DNA of 64,000 nt from Rhodobacterales bacterium (GCA_026400355.1 JAPLPE010000025.1:1-64000), one strand, 5' to 3'; shown: positions 34,664 through 45,232, numbered from the stretch's first letter. Numbers and translations: made by a program. The notes: generated from the sequence alone by a model not told the origin.

Positions 34664-35419
34664 ATGGATGGAACAGGGTATCCCGGGTTACGGCGCGTGG
34701 CGGTGCTTGTCGATGGCGAGAACATGGGCCCGGGTCTTGCCGCCGACATCCTTGATGCCGCCGGTCCCTGGAAGTATCAGGTCGTCCGGCGGGTCTATGG
34801 CGCCGTGGGCTGCCTGAACCGGTGGCGCAAAAAGCCCGGCTTTGAACTGATCCACAGCCAGAGCGCCAAGAACGCGGCCGATATCCGCATGGTCATCGAC
34901 GCGATGCGCCTGTCCTATGAGGGCCGCGCCGACCAGTTCGTGATCGCCTCGTCCGACAGCGATTTCACGCAACTCGCCCATCACCTGCGCGAACGTGGGC
35001 ACGAGGTGGTGGCGGTCGTGGGCAAGGCGGCAGGAGAGGCGTTCCGGCTCTCGGCGACGGTGGTGGTCGAGGTGAGCCTGCCGGAGGTGCCGGTGCCTTT
35101 TGCGGCGCCTGTTCAGGTTGCGGTGACGAAGCCGGTCCAGCCAAAGCCGGTGCCTGCGGCGAACGCGGCCCTGCATTTCGACATCACTAGAGTGAACGAT
35201 CAGATCAGTTCGATCTTCAAGAAGCGAGACAAAGGAAACGGCATCCTCCTCCGCGAGCTTACAAAGGAGCTGGCGGATGGAAAACGCTGTAGCCTAGGGA
35301 CTCTGGGAGTAGCAAGTTGGGCGTCTTTCCTCAGGTCGAACCCGCAACTCTACGAGTGTGACCCAAAAGGCCAACAGGCCAGGGTCCGGCTCGTCGGGGC
35401 GAAACCTCGCGAAGTTTGA
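34664..35419 (+). CDS. NYN-domain (LabA/DUF88-type) protein with C-terminal OST-HTH/LOTUS domain
   Basis: A 251-residue protein. Residues about 10-135 form a NYN/PIN-like nuclease fold with the acidic residues expected for metal binding: VLVDGENMG, SAKNAADIRMVIDAM and IASSDSDFTQL. A Pro/Val-rich linker (VPVPFAAPVQVAVTKPVQP) leads to an OST-HTH/LOTUS-like winged helix (residues about 175-240; VNDQISSIFKKRD, SLGTLGVASWASFLR). NYN-LOTUS proteins are thought to process RNA. The gene is alone and flanked on both sides by family A repeats in the same orientation. ATG 34649 is an alternative start adding five residues. Target RNA unknown. Confidence 0.85.
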   Translation: MDGTGYPGLRRVAVLVDGENMGPGLAADILDAAGPWKYQVVRRVYGAVGCLNRWRKKPGFELIHSQSAKNAADIRMVIDAMRLSYEGRADQFVIASSDSDFTQLAHHLRERGHEVVAVVGKAAGEAFRLSATVVVEVSLPEVPVPFAAPVQVAVTKPVQPKPVPAANAALHFDITRVNDQISSIFKKRDKGNGILLRELTKELADGKRCSLGTLGVASWASFLRSNPQLYECDPKGQQARVRLVGAKPREV

Positions 35420-35445
35420 ACTTTGCCGCCTCGATCGAATGCCGC

Positions 35446-36310
<865 letters not shown>

Positions 36311-36422
36311 GGGGCCTTCGTCCTTGTGTCATCAGTATGACAGGACTACCTTTGCCATCGTGCGGAGTCGTGCGGTGCGCTGCCCGGCTGCGGGGCAGAC
36401 AACAACAGACAAGGGTTCGATC

Positions 36423-36554
36423 ATGGCCAAAGGTGCAGACAAACGCGGCAAGGAAAAGAAGAAGCCGAAGGCAGAAAAGCCCAAACCGGGTGCTGGCGCT
36501 TCGACCGTGACAAGCAGGGCTGACGAAGTTCTGGGTGGCAAGAAACCGAAATAG
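36423..36554 (+). CDS. Small Lys/Pro-rich protein
   Basis: A 43-residue protein, MAKGADKRGKEKKKPKAEKP, then AGASTVTSRADEVLGGKKPK. Very basic and without predicted structure. Short proteins of this composition with a MAKG...KEKKKPK start are found in many proteobacteria and have no assigned function. The upstream stretch holds no strong ribosome site, so the call rests on composition and codon use. It ends about a dozen bases before the -35 element of the copA promoter. Confidence 0.5.
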   Translation: MAKGADKRGKEKKKPKAEKPKPGAGASTVTSRADEVLGGKKPK

Positions 36555-36566
36555 CGCAGCGCCCTC

Positions 36567-36597
36567 TTGACCTTCCTGTGACTGGAAGGACTATGTG
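36567..36597 (+). promoter_or_regulatory. MerR-type (CueR) promoter of copA
   Basis: A -35 TTGACC (36567-36572) and a -10 TATGTG (36592-36597) are separated by 19 bases, the long spacer that MerR-family activators need. The spacer holds the dyad CCTTCC ... GGAAGG (36571-36576 and 36584-36589). The cueR-like gene is at 39082. Metal-triggered activation of copA is the expected outcome. Confidence 0.82.
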
Positions 36598-36625
36598 CTG
36601 GTCCTGAGAGAAAAGGACCAGCATC

Positions 36626-39085
36626 ATGGCCAAGCATGAGACCTTTACCGTCGATATCGACGGGATGACCTGCGCGAGTTGCGTAGGCCGGGCAGAACGT
36701 GCGATTTCCGCTGTCAAGGGCGTTGAAAAGGCCGAGGTCAACCTTGCCACACATGGCGGGCGCGTGACGCTGGAACCCGGTGCCGGGGCGGATGTGACTC
36801 GGGCTGTGTCCGGCGCGCTGGCGGCGGCGGGCTATCCGGCGATGCCCGAAAGGATCCGCCTGTCCATCGAAGGCATGACCTGTGCGGCCTGTTCGGCCCG
36901 GGTCGAAAAGGCGTTGAACGCGGTGCCGGGGGTGTTGTCGGCGCAGGTGAACCTCGGCGATGCGACGGCTGTAGTCCAAAGCCTGTCGCATGATCCCGCG
37001 ACCCTGATCGCCGCCGTCACGCGGACGGGTTATGGCGCGGCCCAGATCATGCAGGGCATCCGTCCGGTGGATCGCCAGACCGAAGCAACGGCGGCCCTCG
37101 AAACCCGTTTCCTGATCGCGGCGGCGCTGACCCTGCCGGTCTTTGTGCTTGAGATGGGCGGGCACCTGATCCCGTCGTTTCACCATTGGGTCATGATGAC
37201 GATCGGGACGCAGACAAGCTGGATGATCCAGTTCATCCTCACGACGCTGGTCCTGATCGGTCCGGGGCGGGGGTTCTTTGAAAAGGGTCTGCCGGCGCTC
37301 TGGCGGCGGGCGCCGGATATGAATTCTCTGGTCGTTCTGGGCGCCACTGCCGCCTGGGGGTTTTCGGTCGTGGCGCTGTTCGCGCCCGGCGCCCTGCCCG
37401 AAGGGACGCGGGCCGTTTACTTCGAGGCTGCGGCCGTGATCGTGACGCTGATCCTTGCGGGACGCTGGCTGGAGGGGCGGGCCAAGGGGCAGACGGGGGC
37501 GGCGATCCGTCGTCTGATCGGCCTCAGGCCCGCGACGGCCCGGGTCGAACGCGACGGGGCGGTTCTGGATGCAGGCATCGACACGGTCGTGCGGGGAGAT
37601 GTGCTCCAGATCCGGCCGGGTGAGCGGATACCCGTCGATGGGGTGGTGCGCGAGGGCAGGTCCTTTGTCGATGAAAGCATGATCACGGGAGAGCCGATGC
37701 CGGTCGAGAAGGCCAAGGGGGCAATGGTCGTCGGCGGCACGGTCAATGGCAACGGGGCGCTGCGGATGCGGGCGACGGCTGTCGGGGCCGACACGATGCT
37801 GAGCCGGATCATTGTGATGGTCGAGGAAGCGCAGACTGCGCGACTGCCGGTGCAGGATCTGGTGAACCGGATCACACTTTGGTTCGTCCCGGCGGTCATG
37901 GCCGTGGCGCTGGTGACCGTTGCGGTCTGGCTGATCTTCGGCCCTTCGCCCCCGCTGTCCCATGCGCTTGTCGCCGGGGTCGCAGTACTGATCATCGCCT
38001 GCCCCTGCGCGATGGGGCTGGCTGTGCCGGTGTCGATCATGGTGGGCACGGGACGGGCGGCAGAACTGGGCGTGCTGTTCCGGCAGGGCGATGCGCTTCA
38101 GGGGCTGTCGGCGGTTGGCGTCGTGGCCTTTGACAAGACGGGGACGCTGACCGAGGGGCGGCCCAAGGTGACGGACATTGCGCCCGTTGGCCTGTCCGAA
38201 GATGACCTTCTGGCGCTGGTCGCGGGGGTCGAGGCGCTGTCAGAGCATCCTTTGGCCGGGGCCGTGGTGCGTGCGGCCAATGCGCGGGGGCTGACGGTGC
38301 CGCGGGCGGCGGGCGTGGCGGCGGTGACGGGGCAGGGCGTGACCGGGACGGTTGACGGGCGGCGCGTGGCCGTGGGCAATGCGCGGCTGATGGCGACGGA
38401 AGGGGTGGATGCCGGGGGTCTGATTGCCGTGGCCGAGGGGCTGGCCGAGAAGGGGCGGACGCCGCTGATGGTGGCAGTTGACGGAGCACCTGCCGGGGTT
38501 CTGGCCGTAGCTGATCAGATCAAGCCGGGGGCCAAGGGCGTAATCGCTGCGCTTCAGCGGCAGGGGCTGAAGACCGTGATGATTTCGGGCGATGTGGCGC
38601 TGGCGGCCAATGCGATTGGGGCCGAACTCGGGATCGATCAGGTCCTGGCGGGCGTCCTGCCGGACGGCAAGGTTGCCGCCCTGCGGGCCTTGCAGGCGGA
38701 CGGGATGAAGGTCGCCTTTGTGGGCGACGGGATCAACGACGCGCCGGCGCTGGCGGCGGCCGATGTGGGTATTGCCATCGGGACGGGCACCGATGTAGCG
38801 GTGGAAAGTGCGGCCGTGGTGCTCATGTCCGGTGATCCGGGCGGGGTGGTCAATGCGCTCGAGGTCAGCCGGCGGACGATGCGGAACATCCGCGAAAACC
38901 TCGTCTGGGCCTTTGGCTATAACGTGCTTCTGATCCCGGTCGCGGCGGGGGTGTTCTATCCGCTTTGGGGCACGATGCTGTCGCCGGTGATTGCGGCGGG
39001 GGCGATGGGCGTGTCGAGCGTGCTGGTATTGTCAAACGCGCTGCGGCTGCGGTTCGTGCCGTCAGCGCTGGGAGGAAAGGCATGA
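36626..39085 (+). CDS. copA: Cu(I)-exporting P-type ATPase
   Basis: An 819-residue P1B-type pump exporting Cu(I) across the inner membrane. Two heavy-metal-associated domains are seen at the N-terminus (GMTCASC about residue 12 and GMTCAAC about residue 81). Membrane helices follow, including the ion-binding [13 protein letters not shown]. The phosphorylation motif is [10 protein letters not shown], the HP motif SEHPLAG, and the hinge [13 protein letters not shown] with two CxxC domains indicates Cu(I)/Ag(I). The stop overlaps the start of the merR-type gene by four bases. Transcription starts from a MerR-type promoter directly upstream. Confidence 0.95.
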   Translation: MAKHETFTVDIDGMTCASCVGRAERAISAVKGVEKAEVNLATHGGRVTLEPGAGADVTRAVSGALAAAGYPAMPERIRLSIEGMTCAACSARVEKALNAVPGVLSAQVNLGDATAVVQSLSHDPATLIAAVTRTGYGAAQIMQGIRPVDRQTEATAALETRFLIAAALTLPVFVLEMGGHLIPSFHHWVMMTIGTQTSWMIQFILTTLVLIGPGRGFFEKGLPALWRRAPDMNSLVVLGATAAWGFSVVALFAPGALPEGTRAVYFEAAAVIVTLILAGRWLEGRAKGQTGAAIRRLIGLRPATARVERDGAVLDAGIDTVVRGDVLQIRPGERIPVDGVVREGRSFVDESMITGEPMPVEKAKGAMVVGGTVNGNGALRMRATAVGADTMLSRIIVMVEEAQTARLPVQDLVNRITLWFVPAVMAVALVTVAVWLIFGPSPPLSHALVAGVAVLIIACPCAMGLAVPVSIMVGTGRAAELGVLFRQGDALQGLSAVGVVAFDKTGTLTEGRPKVTDIAPVGLSEDDLLALVAGVEALSEHPLAGAVVRAANARGLTVPRAAGVAAVTGQGVTGTVDGRRVAVGNARLMATEGVDAGGLIAVAEGLAEKGRTPLMVAVDGAPAGVLAVADQIKPGAKGVIAALQRQGLKTVMISGDVALAANAIGAELGIDQVLAGVLPDGKVAALRALQADGMKVAFVGDGINDAPALAAADVGIAIGTGTDVAVESAAVVLMSGDPGGVVNALEVSRRTMRNIRENLVWAFGYNVLLIPVAAGVFYPLWGTMLSPVIAAGAMGVSSVLVLSNALRLRFVPSALGGKA

Positions 39086-39537
39086 TCATCGGGGATGTAG
39101 CCGAACGGACGGGCCTGCCCGCCAAGACGATCCGGTATTACGAAGATATCGGACTGATCACGCCTTTGCGCGGGGACAACGGCTATCGCCGGTTCCGCGA
39201 GAGCGATGTCCACAAGCTGGCCTTTCTGGGCCGGGCGCGGGGGCTGGGGTTTTCGATCGAGGAATGCCGCGATCTGCTGGCACTGTGGGAGGACCGGGCG
39301 CGGGCCAGTGCCGATGTGCGGGCGATTGCCGAGGAGCATCTGCGCCAGATCGGGGTGAAGATCGCCGAACTTTCGGCGATGAAGGAGACGCTGTCGGAAC
39401 TGGTCCATGCCTGTCACGGGGATCACCGGCCGGATTGTCCGATCCTGAATGATCTGGCAGGGGGTCGCGGGCCGCTCGTCTGCGGGGATCAGGCGACCTC
39501 GCTTGAGGGGGTGGTGGGTTTCACCCACCCTGCGTGA
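39082..39537 (+). CDS. cueR: MerR-family copper-responsive regulator (CueR-like), tail extended by repeat DNA
   Basis: A 151-residue regulator. The N-terminal winged helix reads [20 protein letters not shown], then the dimerisation helix, then the metal loop CHGDHRPDC, whose two Cys fit Cu(I) coordination in CueR. GGAGG lies just before the ATG at 39082, and ATGA overlap couples it to copA. CueR proteins normally end soon after this loop. Here about 23 more residues ([20 protein letters not shown] ...) are encoded by sequence matching the family C repeat and a GGTGGGTTTCACCCACC hairpin. It should activate copA through the promoter at 36567. Confidence 0.88.
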   Translation: MIIGDVAERTGLPAKTIRYYEDIGLITPLRGDNGYRRFRESDVHKLAFLGRARGLGFSIEECRDLLALWEDRARASADVRAIAEEHLRQIGVKIAELSAMKETLSELVHACHGDHRPDCPILNDLAGGRGPLVCGDQATSLEGVVGFTHPA

Positions 39538-39550
39538 GCGGACTTTGCCG

Positions 39551-39610
39551 AGGGGGGCTCTGCCCCCCGGCTTCGCCTCCCCCCGGGATATTTGGGGACA
39601 GAAAATGGGG
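39551..39610. repeat. Intergenic hairpin repeat, family B, copy 3
   Basis: GGGGGGCTCTGCCCCCC stem, CTTCGCC, C-run, GGATATTTGGGGACAGAAAA. Nearly identical to copy 2. It sits between the convergent ends of cueR and the LysR gene. Confidence 0.8.
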
Positions 39611-39615
39611 AAGGG

Positions 39616-40536
39616 TCAGGGCCTTGTCTGCAGGATCAGGGTCCGGATGCGGCTGGCGGCGGGGGTGAGTGTGGCGGCGCGGCGCGTGACGATGCCATAG
39701 GGGGCGACCGTGATGGCAAGGTCGAGGGCCAGCACGGCATAGGGAGCGGCGTCGCCGCTGGCAAAGCGGGTGGCGACGGCGCGGGCAAGGGGTGCGATGG
39801 CGTTCGACTGCTGGAGCATCGCGAGCGTCAGCAGGAAGCTTGAGGTGGCAAGCCGCCCGGGGGGCGCGGGCAGGCCCAGTTCGGCGAGGCGTGCCAGCAC
39901 GGTCTGACGCAGGATCGCGCCGGGGCCGGGGAGAACCCAGTCGAATTCCATCAGGTCGGCGGGTTGCAGGTCTGCCTTGCCCGCAAGACGATGGCCCGCG
40001 CGGACGACGAGGCTGACAGGCTCGGACCCGATCAGGCTGATGTCGAAGAGCGCGGGGTCGGCCCCCTGCGGCAGGCGGGCGAGCGTGAAGTCGAGCCGTC
40101 CCGAGAGGAGCTGGTCGCCCAGAACGTCGGAGGTCGCCACCTCGACCTCGGCCGTGATGCCGGGAAGAGAGAGGCGGGCGGCACGCAGCGCAGGCAGAAC
40201 GCGGTCCAGCGCCGGGCCGGTGACCGAGCCGATGCGGACATGGCCGGTCGCGCCCCCGGCCAGCTCGTCGATCTCGCGGCCCGCATCGCTGATCTCGGCC
40301 AGCACACGGGCGGCGCGGCGGGCGAGTGCCGTGCCTTCGGGCGTCAGCGTCACGCCGCGTCCGGTGCGCTGGTGGACGGGATGGCCGGTCAGCGCATCGA
40401 CCTCGGCCAGAAGGCGCGAGGCGGCGGGCTGGGTGATGCCCAGCCGCGCAGCGGCGAGCCCGATCTGGCCCGTCTCGGACAAGGCCGCGACGATGCGGAG
40501 GTGGGTGAGCTTGAGGCCACGCTTCAGGAGTTCCAT
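39616..40536 (-). CDS. LysR-family regulator (GbpR-like) of sugar oxidation genes
   Basis: A 306-residue LysR-type regulator. The N-terminal helix-turn-helix is LTHLRIVAALSETGQIGLAA through ITQPAASRLLAEVDAL. The effector domain includes GHVRIGSVTGPALDRVLPAL. The ATG at 40536 gives the normal length; upstream starts add about 30 unrelated residues. It diverges from the arabinose/galactose oxidation genes, the same arrangement as GbpR in Azospirillum, which controls sugar-binding and dehydrogenase genes. A dyad in the shared promoter (40548-40593) is the likely binding site. Ligand is inferred to be L-arabinose, D-galactose or a derivative. Confidence 0.85.
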   Translation of the reverse strand: MELLKRGLKLTHLRIVAALSETGQIGLAAARLGITQPAASRLLAEVDALTGHPVHQRTGRGVTLTPEGTALARRAARVLAEISDAGREIDELAGGATGHVRIGSVTGPALDRVLPALRAARLSLPGITAEVEVATSDVLGDQLLSGRLDFTLARLPQGADPALFDISLIGSEPVSLVVRAGHRLAGKADLQPADLMEFDWVLPGPGAILRQTVLARLAELGLPAPPGRLATSSFLLTLAMLQQSNAIAPLARAVATRFASGDAAPYAVLALDLAITVAPYGIVTRRAATLTPAASRIRTLILQTRP

Positions 40537-40547
40537 GACATAACATT

Positions 40548-40593
40548 TCCGGTATGCCAAAATCATGCAATATGATTTGTCGGGAATGCCGGA
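40548..40593. promoter_or_regulatory. LysR operator candidate, nested dyad
   Basis: Inner dyad AAATCATGCAATATGATTT at 40560-40578 (7 bp arms). Outer arms TCCGGTAT (40548-40555) and ATGCCGGA (40586-40593). It lies in the 93-base gap between divergent lysR and the GguC-type gene, where a LysR regulator would control both. Confidence 0.65.
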
Positions 40594-40629
40594 CAAGGGT
40601 TTGGTGCGCCACAAAGAGGAGGGCACCCG

Positions 40630-41610
40630 ATGCTGTTGTCACAGGTTCACATGGACGGCGGTCTGGCCGTTGTCGCACGCGAAGGGTCCGAGGCCGCCGT
40701 CGTGCGCGGCGTGGGTTCTGTCTATGATCTCGCCAGCGAGGCCGCGAATACCGGGCGCAGTCTTGCGGCTGTCGTGGCGGCGCAGGGCCTTGGGGCGGCG
40801 GTCGATCTGGTGGGGATGGCGGCGGCGGGGCGTATGGCGCTGCCGATCACCCATCCGGACCCGGTCCACATGCACCTGACCGGGACGGGCCTGACGCATC
40901 TGGGGTCTGCGGCCACGCGGGATTCCATGCATACAAAAACCGACGCGGCGGATGCCACGGATTCGATGAAGATGTTCCGCATGGGGTTGGAGAACGGCAA
41001 GCCCGCGACCCTGCCCGGCGTGCAGCCGGAATGGTTCTACAAGGGCAACGGCACAACCGCCGTCGCCTCTGGCGCGCCCCTGACCAGCCCCGGCTTTGCG
41101 CTCGACGGCGGGGAAGAGCCCGAAGTCGCGGGCATCTACATCATCGCCGCCGATGGCTCGCCCTGCCGCGTGGGCTGGGCACTGGCAAACGAGTTTTCCG
41201 ACCATGTGACCGAGCGGATCAATTACCTCTACCTTGCCCATTCCAAGCTGCGGCAGGCGTCGTTCGGCCCCGAGATCCTTGTGGGCCAGCCGCCCGCCGA
41301 TATCCGCGGCACCTCGCGCATCCGGCGCGGCGGGGCAGTGATCTGGGAGAAGCCGTTCCTGTCGGGCGAGGCGAACATGAGCCACAGCTTTGCCAATCTT
41401 GAACACCACCATTTCAAGTATGGCCTGTTCCGTACGCCCGGCGACGTGCACGTGCATATGTTCGGCACGGCCACCCTGTCCTTTGCCGATGGGATCAAGC
41501 CCCTCCCCGGCGATGTCTTTGAAATCGAGGCGGCGCCCTTTGGCCTGCCGCTCATCAACCCGCTTGCGCAGGATGCCGATCCCGGTGTCGCGCAGGTCCG
41601 CGCGCTCTGA
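40630..41610 (+). CDS. GguC/AraD1-family protein (FAH fold, sugar-acid dehydratase type)
   Basis: A 326-residue member of the fumarylacetoacetase-like fold. It has HLTGTGLTHLGSAATRDSMH, VQPEWFYKGNGTTAVASGAP, CRVGWALANEFSDHVTERIN and a Glu/Asp-rich metal site region EVAGIYIIAADG. This is the AraD1/GguC group, linked to 2-keto-3-deoxy-L-arabonate (or related) dehydration or to sugar uptake loci. It is first in an operon with an arabinonate-type dehydratase and an arabinose/galactose dehydrogenase. In the non-phosphorylating pathway it would act after the dehydratase. Its exact reaction in this organism is inferred. Confidence 0.82.
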   Translation: MLLSQVHMDGGLAVVAREGSEAAVVRGVGSVYDLASEAANTGRSLAAVVAAQGLGAAVDLVGMAAAGRMALPITHPDPVHMHLTGTGLTHLGSAATRDSMHTKTDAADATDSMKMFRMGLENGKPATLPGVQPEWFYKGNGTTAVASGAPLTSPGFALDGGEEPEVAGIYIIAADGSPCRVGWALANEFSDHVTERINYLYLAHSKLRQASFGPEILVGQPPADIRGTSRIRRGGAVIWEKPFLSGEANMSHSFANLEHHHFKYGLFRTPGDVHVHMFGTATLSFADGIKPLPGDVFEIEAAPFGLPLINPLAQDADPGVAQVRAL

Positions 41611-41623
41611 AGGAGAACATGAG

Positions 41624-43366
41624 ATGACGTTCAAACCCGCCGAATGGCCCCGCAAGCTCCGCTCTCAGGAATGGTTCGGGGGAACGAGCAAGGACAACAT
41701 CTATCACCGGGGCTGGATGAAGAACCAGGGCCTGCCCGCGCATCTGTTCGACGGGCGGCCGGTGATCGGCATCATGAACACCTGGTCGGAACTCACCCCC
41801 TGCAACGCGCACCTTCGCGATCTGGCCGAACGGGTGAAGTACGGGATCTACGAAGCGGGCGGTTTTCCGGTCGAGGTTCCCGTCTTTTCGGCCTCTGAAA
41901 GCGCGTTCCGCCCCACGGCGATGATGTTCCGAAACCTTGCCGCCTTGGCGGTGGAAGAAGCGATGCGCGGCCAGCCGATCGATGGCTGTGTGCTGATGGT
42001 GGGCTGCGACAAGACCACGCCATCGCTTCTCATGGCGGCAGCGTCCTGCGACGTGCCGTCCATTGTGGTGACCGGGGGGCCGATGCTGAACGGGCGCTAC
42101 CGGGGCGAGGTGACGGGGTCGGGGACGCATATCTGGAAATTCTCGGAAGCTGTGAAGGCGGGCCAGATGACCAAGGAGGAATTCCTTGAGGCAGAGGGCG
42201 GGATGAGCCGGAGCCCCGGGTCCTGCAACACGATGGGGACGGCAAGCACGATGGCGTCCATGGCCGAGGCGCTGGGCATGGCCCTGTCCGGCAATGCCGC
42301 GATCCCCGCCGTGGACAGCCGCCGCCGGATGATGGCGCATATGACCGGCCAACGGATCGTGCAGATGGTCAAGGACGACCTGAAGCCGTCCGACATCATG
42401 ACCAAGCAGGCGTTCGAGAACGCGATCCGCACCAATGGCGCCATCGGTGGTTCGACAAATGCCGTGATCCACCTTCTGGCCATTGCGGGCCGCGTGGGCG
42501 TCGACCTGACGCTCGACGACTGGGACCGTTGCGGGCGCGACGTGCCGACCATCGTGAACCTGATGCCCTCGGGCAAGTATCTGATGGAAGAGTTCTTTTA
42601 TGCCGGCGGCCTGCCCGTGGTCATCAAACGTCTGGGCGAGGCGGGACTTCTGCACAAGGACGCGCTCACCGTTTCAGGCCAGACGATGTGGGATCAGGTC
42701 AAGGACGTGAAAAACTGGAACGAGGACGTGATCCTGCCCACCGACAGGGCGCTGACCGCGTCAGGCGGGGTTGCGGTGCTCAAGGGCAACCTTGCGCCCA
42801 ACGGCGCGGTGCTCAAACCTTCGGCCGCCACGCCCTCTCTGATGGTGCACCGGGGCCGGGCAGTCGTGTTTGAATCGATTGACGACTACAAGGCCAAGAT
42901 CAATGACGAGGCGCTCGATATCGACGAGACCTGCGTCATGGTGCTCAAGAACTGCGGGCCCAAGGGCTATCCGGGGATGGCCGAGGTCGGCAACATGGGC
43001 CTGCCGCCCAAGGTGCTGAAGAAGGGGATTACCGATATGGTCCGCATCTCGGACGCGCGGATGTCGGGCACGGCCTATGGCACTGTGGTCCTCCATACCT
43101 CGCCCGAGGCGGCGGCGGGCGGGCCTCTGGCTGTGGTGCGGAACGGGGATTTCATCGAACTCGACGTGCCGAACCGGCGGATTCATCTGGATATTCCGGA
43201 CGAGGAACTCTCGGCGCGTCTGGCCGCATGGAAACCTACGGTCAAGGTCCCGGACTCAGGCTACGCCTGGCTGCATCATGCCCATGTGCAGGGGGCCGAC
43301 ACCGGCGCCGACCTTGATTTCCTGAAAGGATGCCGGGGTAATCCGGTCGGCAAGGATTCCCACTGA
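41624..43366 (+). CDS. IlvD/Edd-family sugar-acid dehydratase (L-arabinonate / D-galactonate type)
   Basis: A 580-residue dehydratase with AGGAGA just before the ATG at 41624. Fe-S ligands are expected at GVIGIMNTWSELTPCNAHL (Cys), VGCDKTTPSLLMAAASCD (Cys) and SPGSCNTMGTA (Cys). RSQEWFGG and NIYHRGWMKNQG at the N-terminus are typical of the sugar-acid branch rather than of dihydroxyacid dehydratase proper. It follows the GguC-type gene and overlaps the sugar dehydrogenase start. It probably dehydrates L-arabinonate and may supply the galactonate dehydratase step missing from the operon at 8-14 kb. Confidence 0.9.
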   Translation: MTFKPAEWPRKLRSQEWFGGTSKDNIYHRGWMKNQGLPAHLFDGRPVIGIMNTWSELTPCNAHLRDLAERVKYGIYEAGGFPVEVPVFSASESAFRPTAMMFRNLAALAVEEAMRGQPIDGCVLMVGCDKTTPSLLMAAASCDVPSIVVTGGPMLNGRYRGEVTGSGTHIWKFSEAVKAGQMTKEEFLEAEGGMSRSPGSCNTMGTASTMASMAEALGMALSGNAAIPAVDSRRRMMAHMTGQRIVQMVKDDLKPSDIMTKQAFENAIRTNGAIGGSTNAVIHLLAIAGRVGVDLTLDDWDRCGRDVPTIVNLMPSGKYLMEEFFYAGGLPVVIKRLGEAGLLHKDALTVSGQTMWDQVKDVKNWNEDVILPTDRALTASGGVAVLKGNLAPNGAVLKPSAATPSLMVHRGRAVVFESIDDYKAKINDEALDIDETCVMVLKNCGPKGYPGMAEVGNMGLPPKVLKKGITDMVRISDARMSGTAYGTVVLHTSPEAAAGGPLAVVRNGDFIELDVPNRRIHLDIPDEELSARLAAWKPTVKVPDSGYAWLHHAHVQGADTGADLDFLKGCRGNPVGKDSH

Positions 43367-44277
43367 TGAAGATCGCTCTCGCAGGGATCGGCAAGATCGC
43401 CATCGACCAGCACGTCCCGGCGATTGCAAAGTCGCCGGACTGGGAACTGGCTGCGACCATTTCGCGGTCGGGCAAGGTGGACGGGGTCGAGGCGTTCACG
43501 GACATCGACATCTTCCTTGACGCAAGGCCGGATGTGACGGTCGTCTCGCTCTGCATGCCGCCACAGCCACGCTATCCCTACGCGGAAAAGGCCCTGCGGG
43601 CCGGGCGGCATGTGATGCTGGAAAAACCGCCCGGACAGACGCTGGCCGAGGTGCATGCACTGACCGCCCTCGCCCAAGAAATGGGCGTCTCGCTTTACGC
43701 CACATGGCATAGCCGGATGGCGCGGGGCGTTGTCGGGGCCAAGGCCTGGCTGGCGGGCAAGACGGTCACAAAGGCCCATATCACATGGCGCGAGGATGTG
43801 CGGAAATGGCATCCCGGTCAGGACTGGGTCTTTACCCCCGGCGGCATGGGCGTGTTCGATCCCGGCATCAACGCTCTGTCGGTTCTTACGGAAATCCTGC
43901 CTGCGCCGGTTCATCTGACCGCCGCCACCCTTGAATTCCCGGAAAACCGCGACACGCCGATTGCGGCCGCGCTGACCTTTTCGGGCGGCGTTTCGGCCGA
44001 GTTCGATTGGCGGCAGGAAGGCCCGCAGACCTGGGATATCGACATGGAAACTGACGAAGGGACGCTCGCCCTTCGCCATGGCGGCAACCAACTCTGGATC
44101 GACGGGCGCGAGGTTGCAGGCAACAGCGGGATCGACGGAGAGTATCCGGCGCTTTACGCGGTCATGGCCGATCTGGTGAAGACGGGCACGCGGGATGTTG
44201 ACCTTGCGCCGATGGTCCATGTGGCGGATGCGTTTTCGCTCGGGCGCCGGGTGACAACGGTGCCTTTCCTTTTCTGA
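43366..44277 (+). CDS. Gfo/Idh/MocA-family L-arabinose/D-galactose 1-dehydrogenase
   Basis: A 303-residue NAD(P)-dependent dehydrogenase. It has the Rossmann loop KIALAGIGKIAIDQHVPAIA, the catalytic EKPPGQTLAEV (about residue 87) and a C-terminal half with TWHSRMARGVV and WHPGQDWVFTPGGMGVFDPG. These blocks match Azospirillum AraA and pseudomonad Gal enzymes, which oxidise L-arabinose and D-galactose. The ATG shares one base with the dehydratase stop. This gives the organism a second sugar dehydrogenase alongside the SDR at 13287. The convergent AraC gene follows 37 bases after its stop. Confidence 0.9.
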   Translation: MKIALAGIGKIAIDQHVPAIAKSPDWELAATISRSGKVDGVEAFTDIDIFLDARPDVTVVSLCMPPQPRYPYAEKALRAGRHVMLEKPPGQTLAEVHALTALAQEMGVSLYATWHSRMARGVVGAKAWLAGKTVTKAHITWREDVRKWHPGQDWVFTPGGMGVFDPGINALSVLTEILPAPVHLTAATLEFPENRDTPIAAALTFSGGVSAEFDWRQEGPQTWDIDMETDEGTLALRHGGNQLWIDGREVAGNSGIDGEYPALYAVMADLVKTGTRDVDLAPMVHVADAFSLGRRVTTVPFLF

Positions 44278-44314
44278 CCGAGGCAGGGGGGAAGCGCCGC
44301 CGCCACAGTGGTCG

Positions 44315-45232
44315 TCAGCGCAGTTCCATCTGTGTATAGCGCGACCGCATCGCGTGGGGCGACATGCCGTAGGCCGCCTTGAAGTGGTCATAGAACTGAC
44401 TGATCGACGGGAAACCTGACTGTTCCGCCACGGTGGTGATGGCAGCCGAGCTTTCCATCAACAGGGCGCGGGCGCGCAACAGGCGCATCCGGATGATGAA
44501 ACGCTTCATGGGCAGGCGCATTGTACGCGTGAACAACGCCAGCGCATAGTTCTGATGCAGCCCCGTCACCGCCGCCACGTCAGCGTTCGACATCGGCTGC
44601 GGCAGGTTTTCCATGATATATCGGACCATCGCTACGACGTGCCGGATATGGGCCGAGGAGAGCGTCCGTTCATCCCCCGGATCGGCAATCGGCGGGCGCA
44701 GGTAGTCGAGGTCCGAGAGCAGGGCGCGGCGCATCATCGCGTTCATCTCCATCTTCATCACCTCGGTCCGTTCAAAATCGTTCGACCGGTAGTCGCGGTA
44801 CCAGCATTCGATCTGGTCAAGGTCGCAAAGCGTATCGGGCAGGCTGACCAGCGCGCCGCCCAGCAGGGCCACCTGAAGTTGCGCGATATGCGGCATGAAA
44901 AGAAAGGTGTCGAAGGGCAGATAGATGTTGGCCAGTTTCGCAGGCCCGCTTCCGACCGGTGTGATACCTGTCAACTGATGCGGAATCCCCGCCCAGAAAA
45001 GCACCAGCCGGCCTGGTCCGATCTCGATTTCCGCCTCGTCGACCCGGTAGGTCATCGACGCACCCGTGAGGAAATTCAATTCGATATGGCCGTGCCAATG
45101 GGGCGTGCCCATGATCGTCGGCGTAAAGATTCGCATGCCGAATCGGCCGATCGCACGGGTCAGCGCATAGAATTGCCGCTCGTGGCTCGGGACACCTGAC
45201 GCATATGCGGATGCAGCATCGTCCCGGGCCAT
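44315..45232 (-). CDS. AraC-family regulator of the alpha-galactoside locus
   Basis: A 305-residue MelR/AgpT-like regulator. The N-terminal cupin-like sugar-binding part has MGTPHWHGHIELNFLTG and GPGRLVLFWAGIPHQLTG. The C-terminal double helix-turn-helix includes VAAVTGLHQNYALALFTRTM and AEQSGFPSISQFYDHFKAAY. It diverges from the ABC importer gene at 45430 across a 197-base gap and probably activates it in response to an alpha-galactoside such as melibiose or raffinose. Its 3' end faces the sugar dehydrogenase gene. Ligand is inferred from the neighbouring GH4 enzyme. Confidence 0.88.
   Translation of the reverse strand: MARDDAASAYASGVPSHERQFYALTRAIGRFGMRIFTPTIMGTPHWHGHIELNFLTGASMTYRVDEAEIEIGPGRLVLFWAGIPHQLTGITPVGSGPAKLANIYLPFDTFLFMPHIAQLQVALLGGALVSLPDTLCDLDQIECWYRDYRSNDFERTEVMKMEMNAMMRRALLSDLDYLRPPIADPGDERTLSSAHIRHVVAMVRYIMENLPQPMSNADVAAVTGLHQNYALALFTRTMRLPMKRFIIRMRLLRARALLMESSAAITTVAEQSGFPSISQFYDHFKAAYGMSPHAMRSRYTQMELR

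Noticed and set aside
36596-36623. Hairpin TGCTGGTCC / GGACCAGCA ahead of copA that could hide the ribosome site
   Set aside because: The -10 box ends at 36597, so transcription should start at about 36604, after most of the 5' arm. The RNA would not contain the stem; it may only matter as DNA.
36332-37963. Minus-strand frame of ~540 codons opposite copA
   Set aside because: Arg/His/Pro-rich antisense shadow; copA on the plus strand has every P-type ATPase motif.
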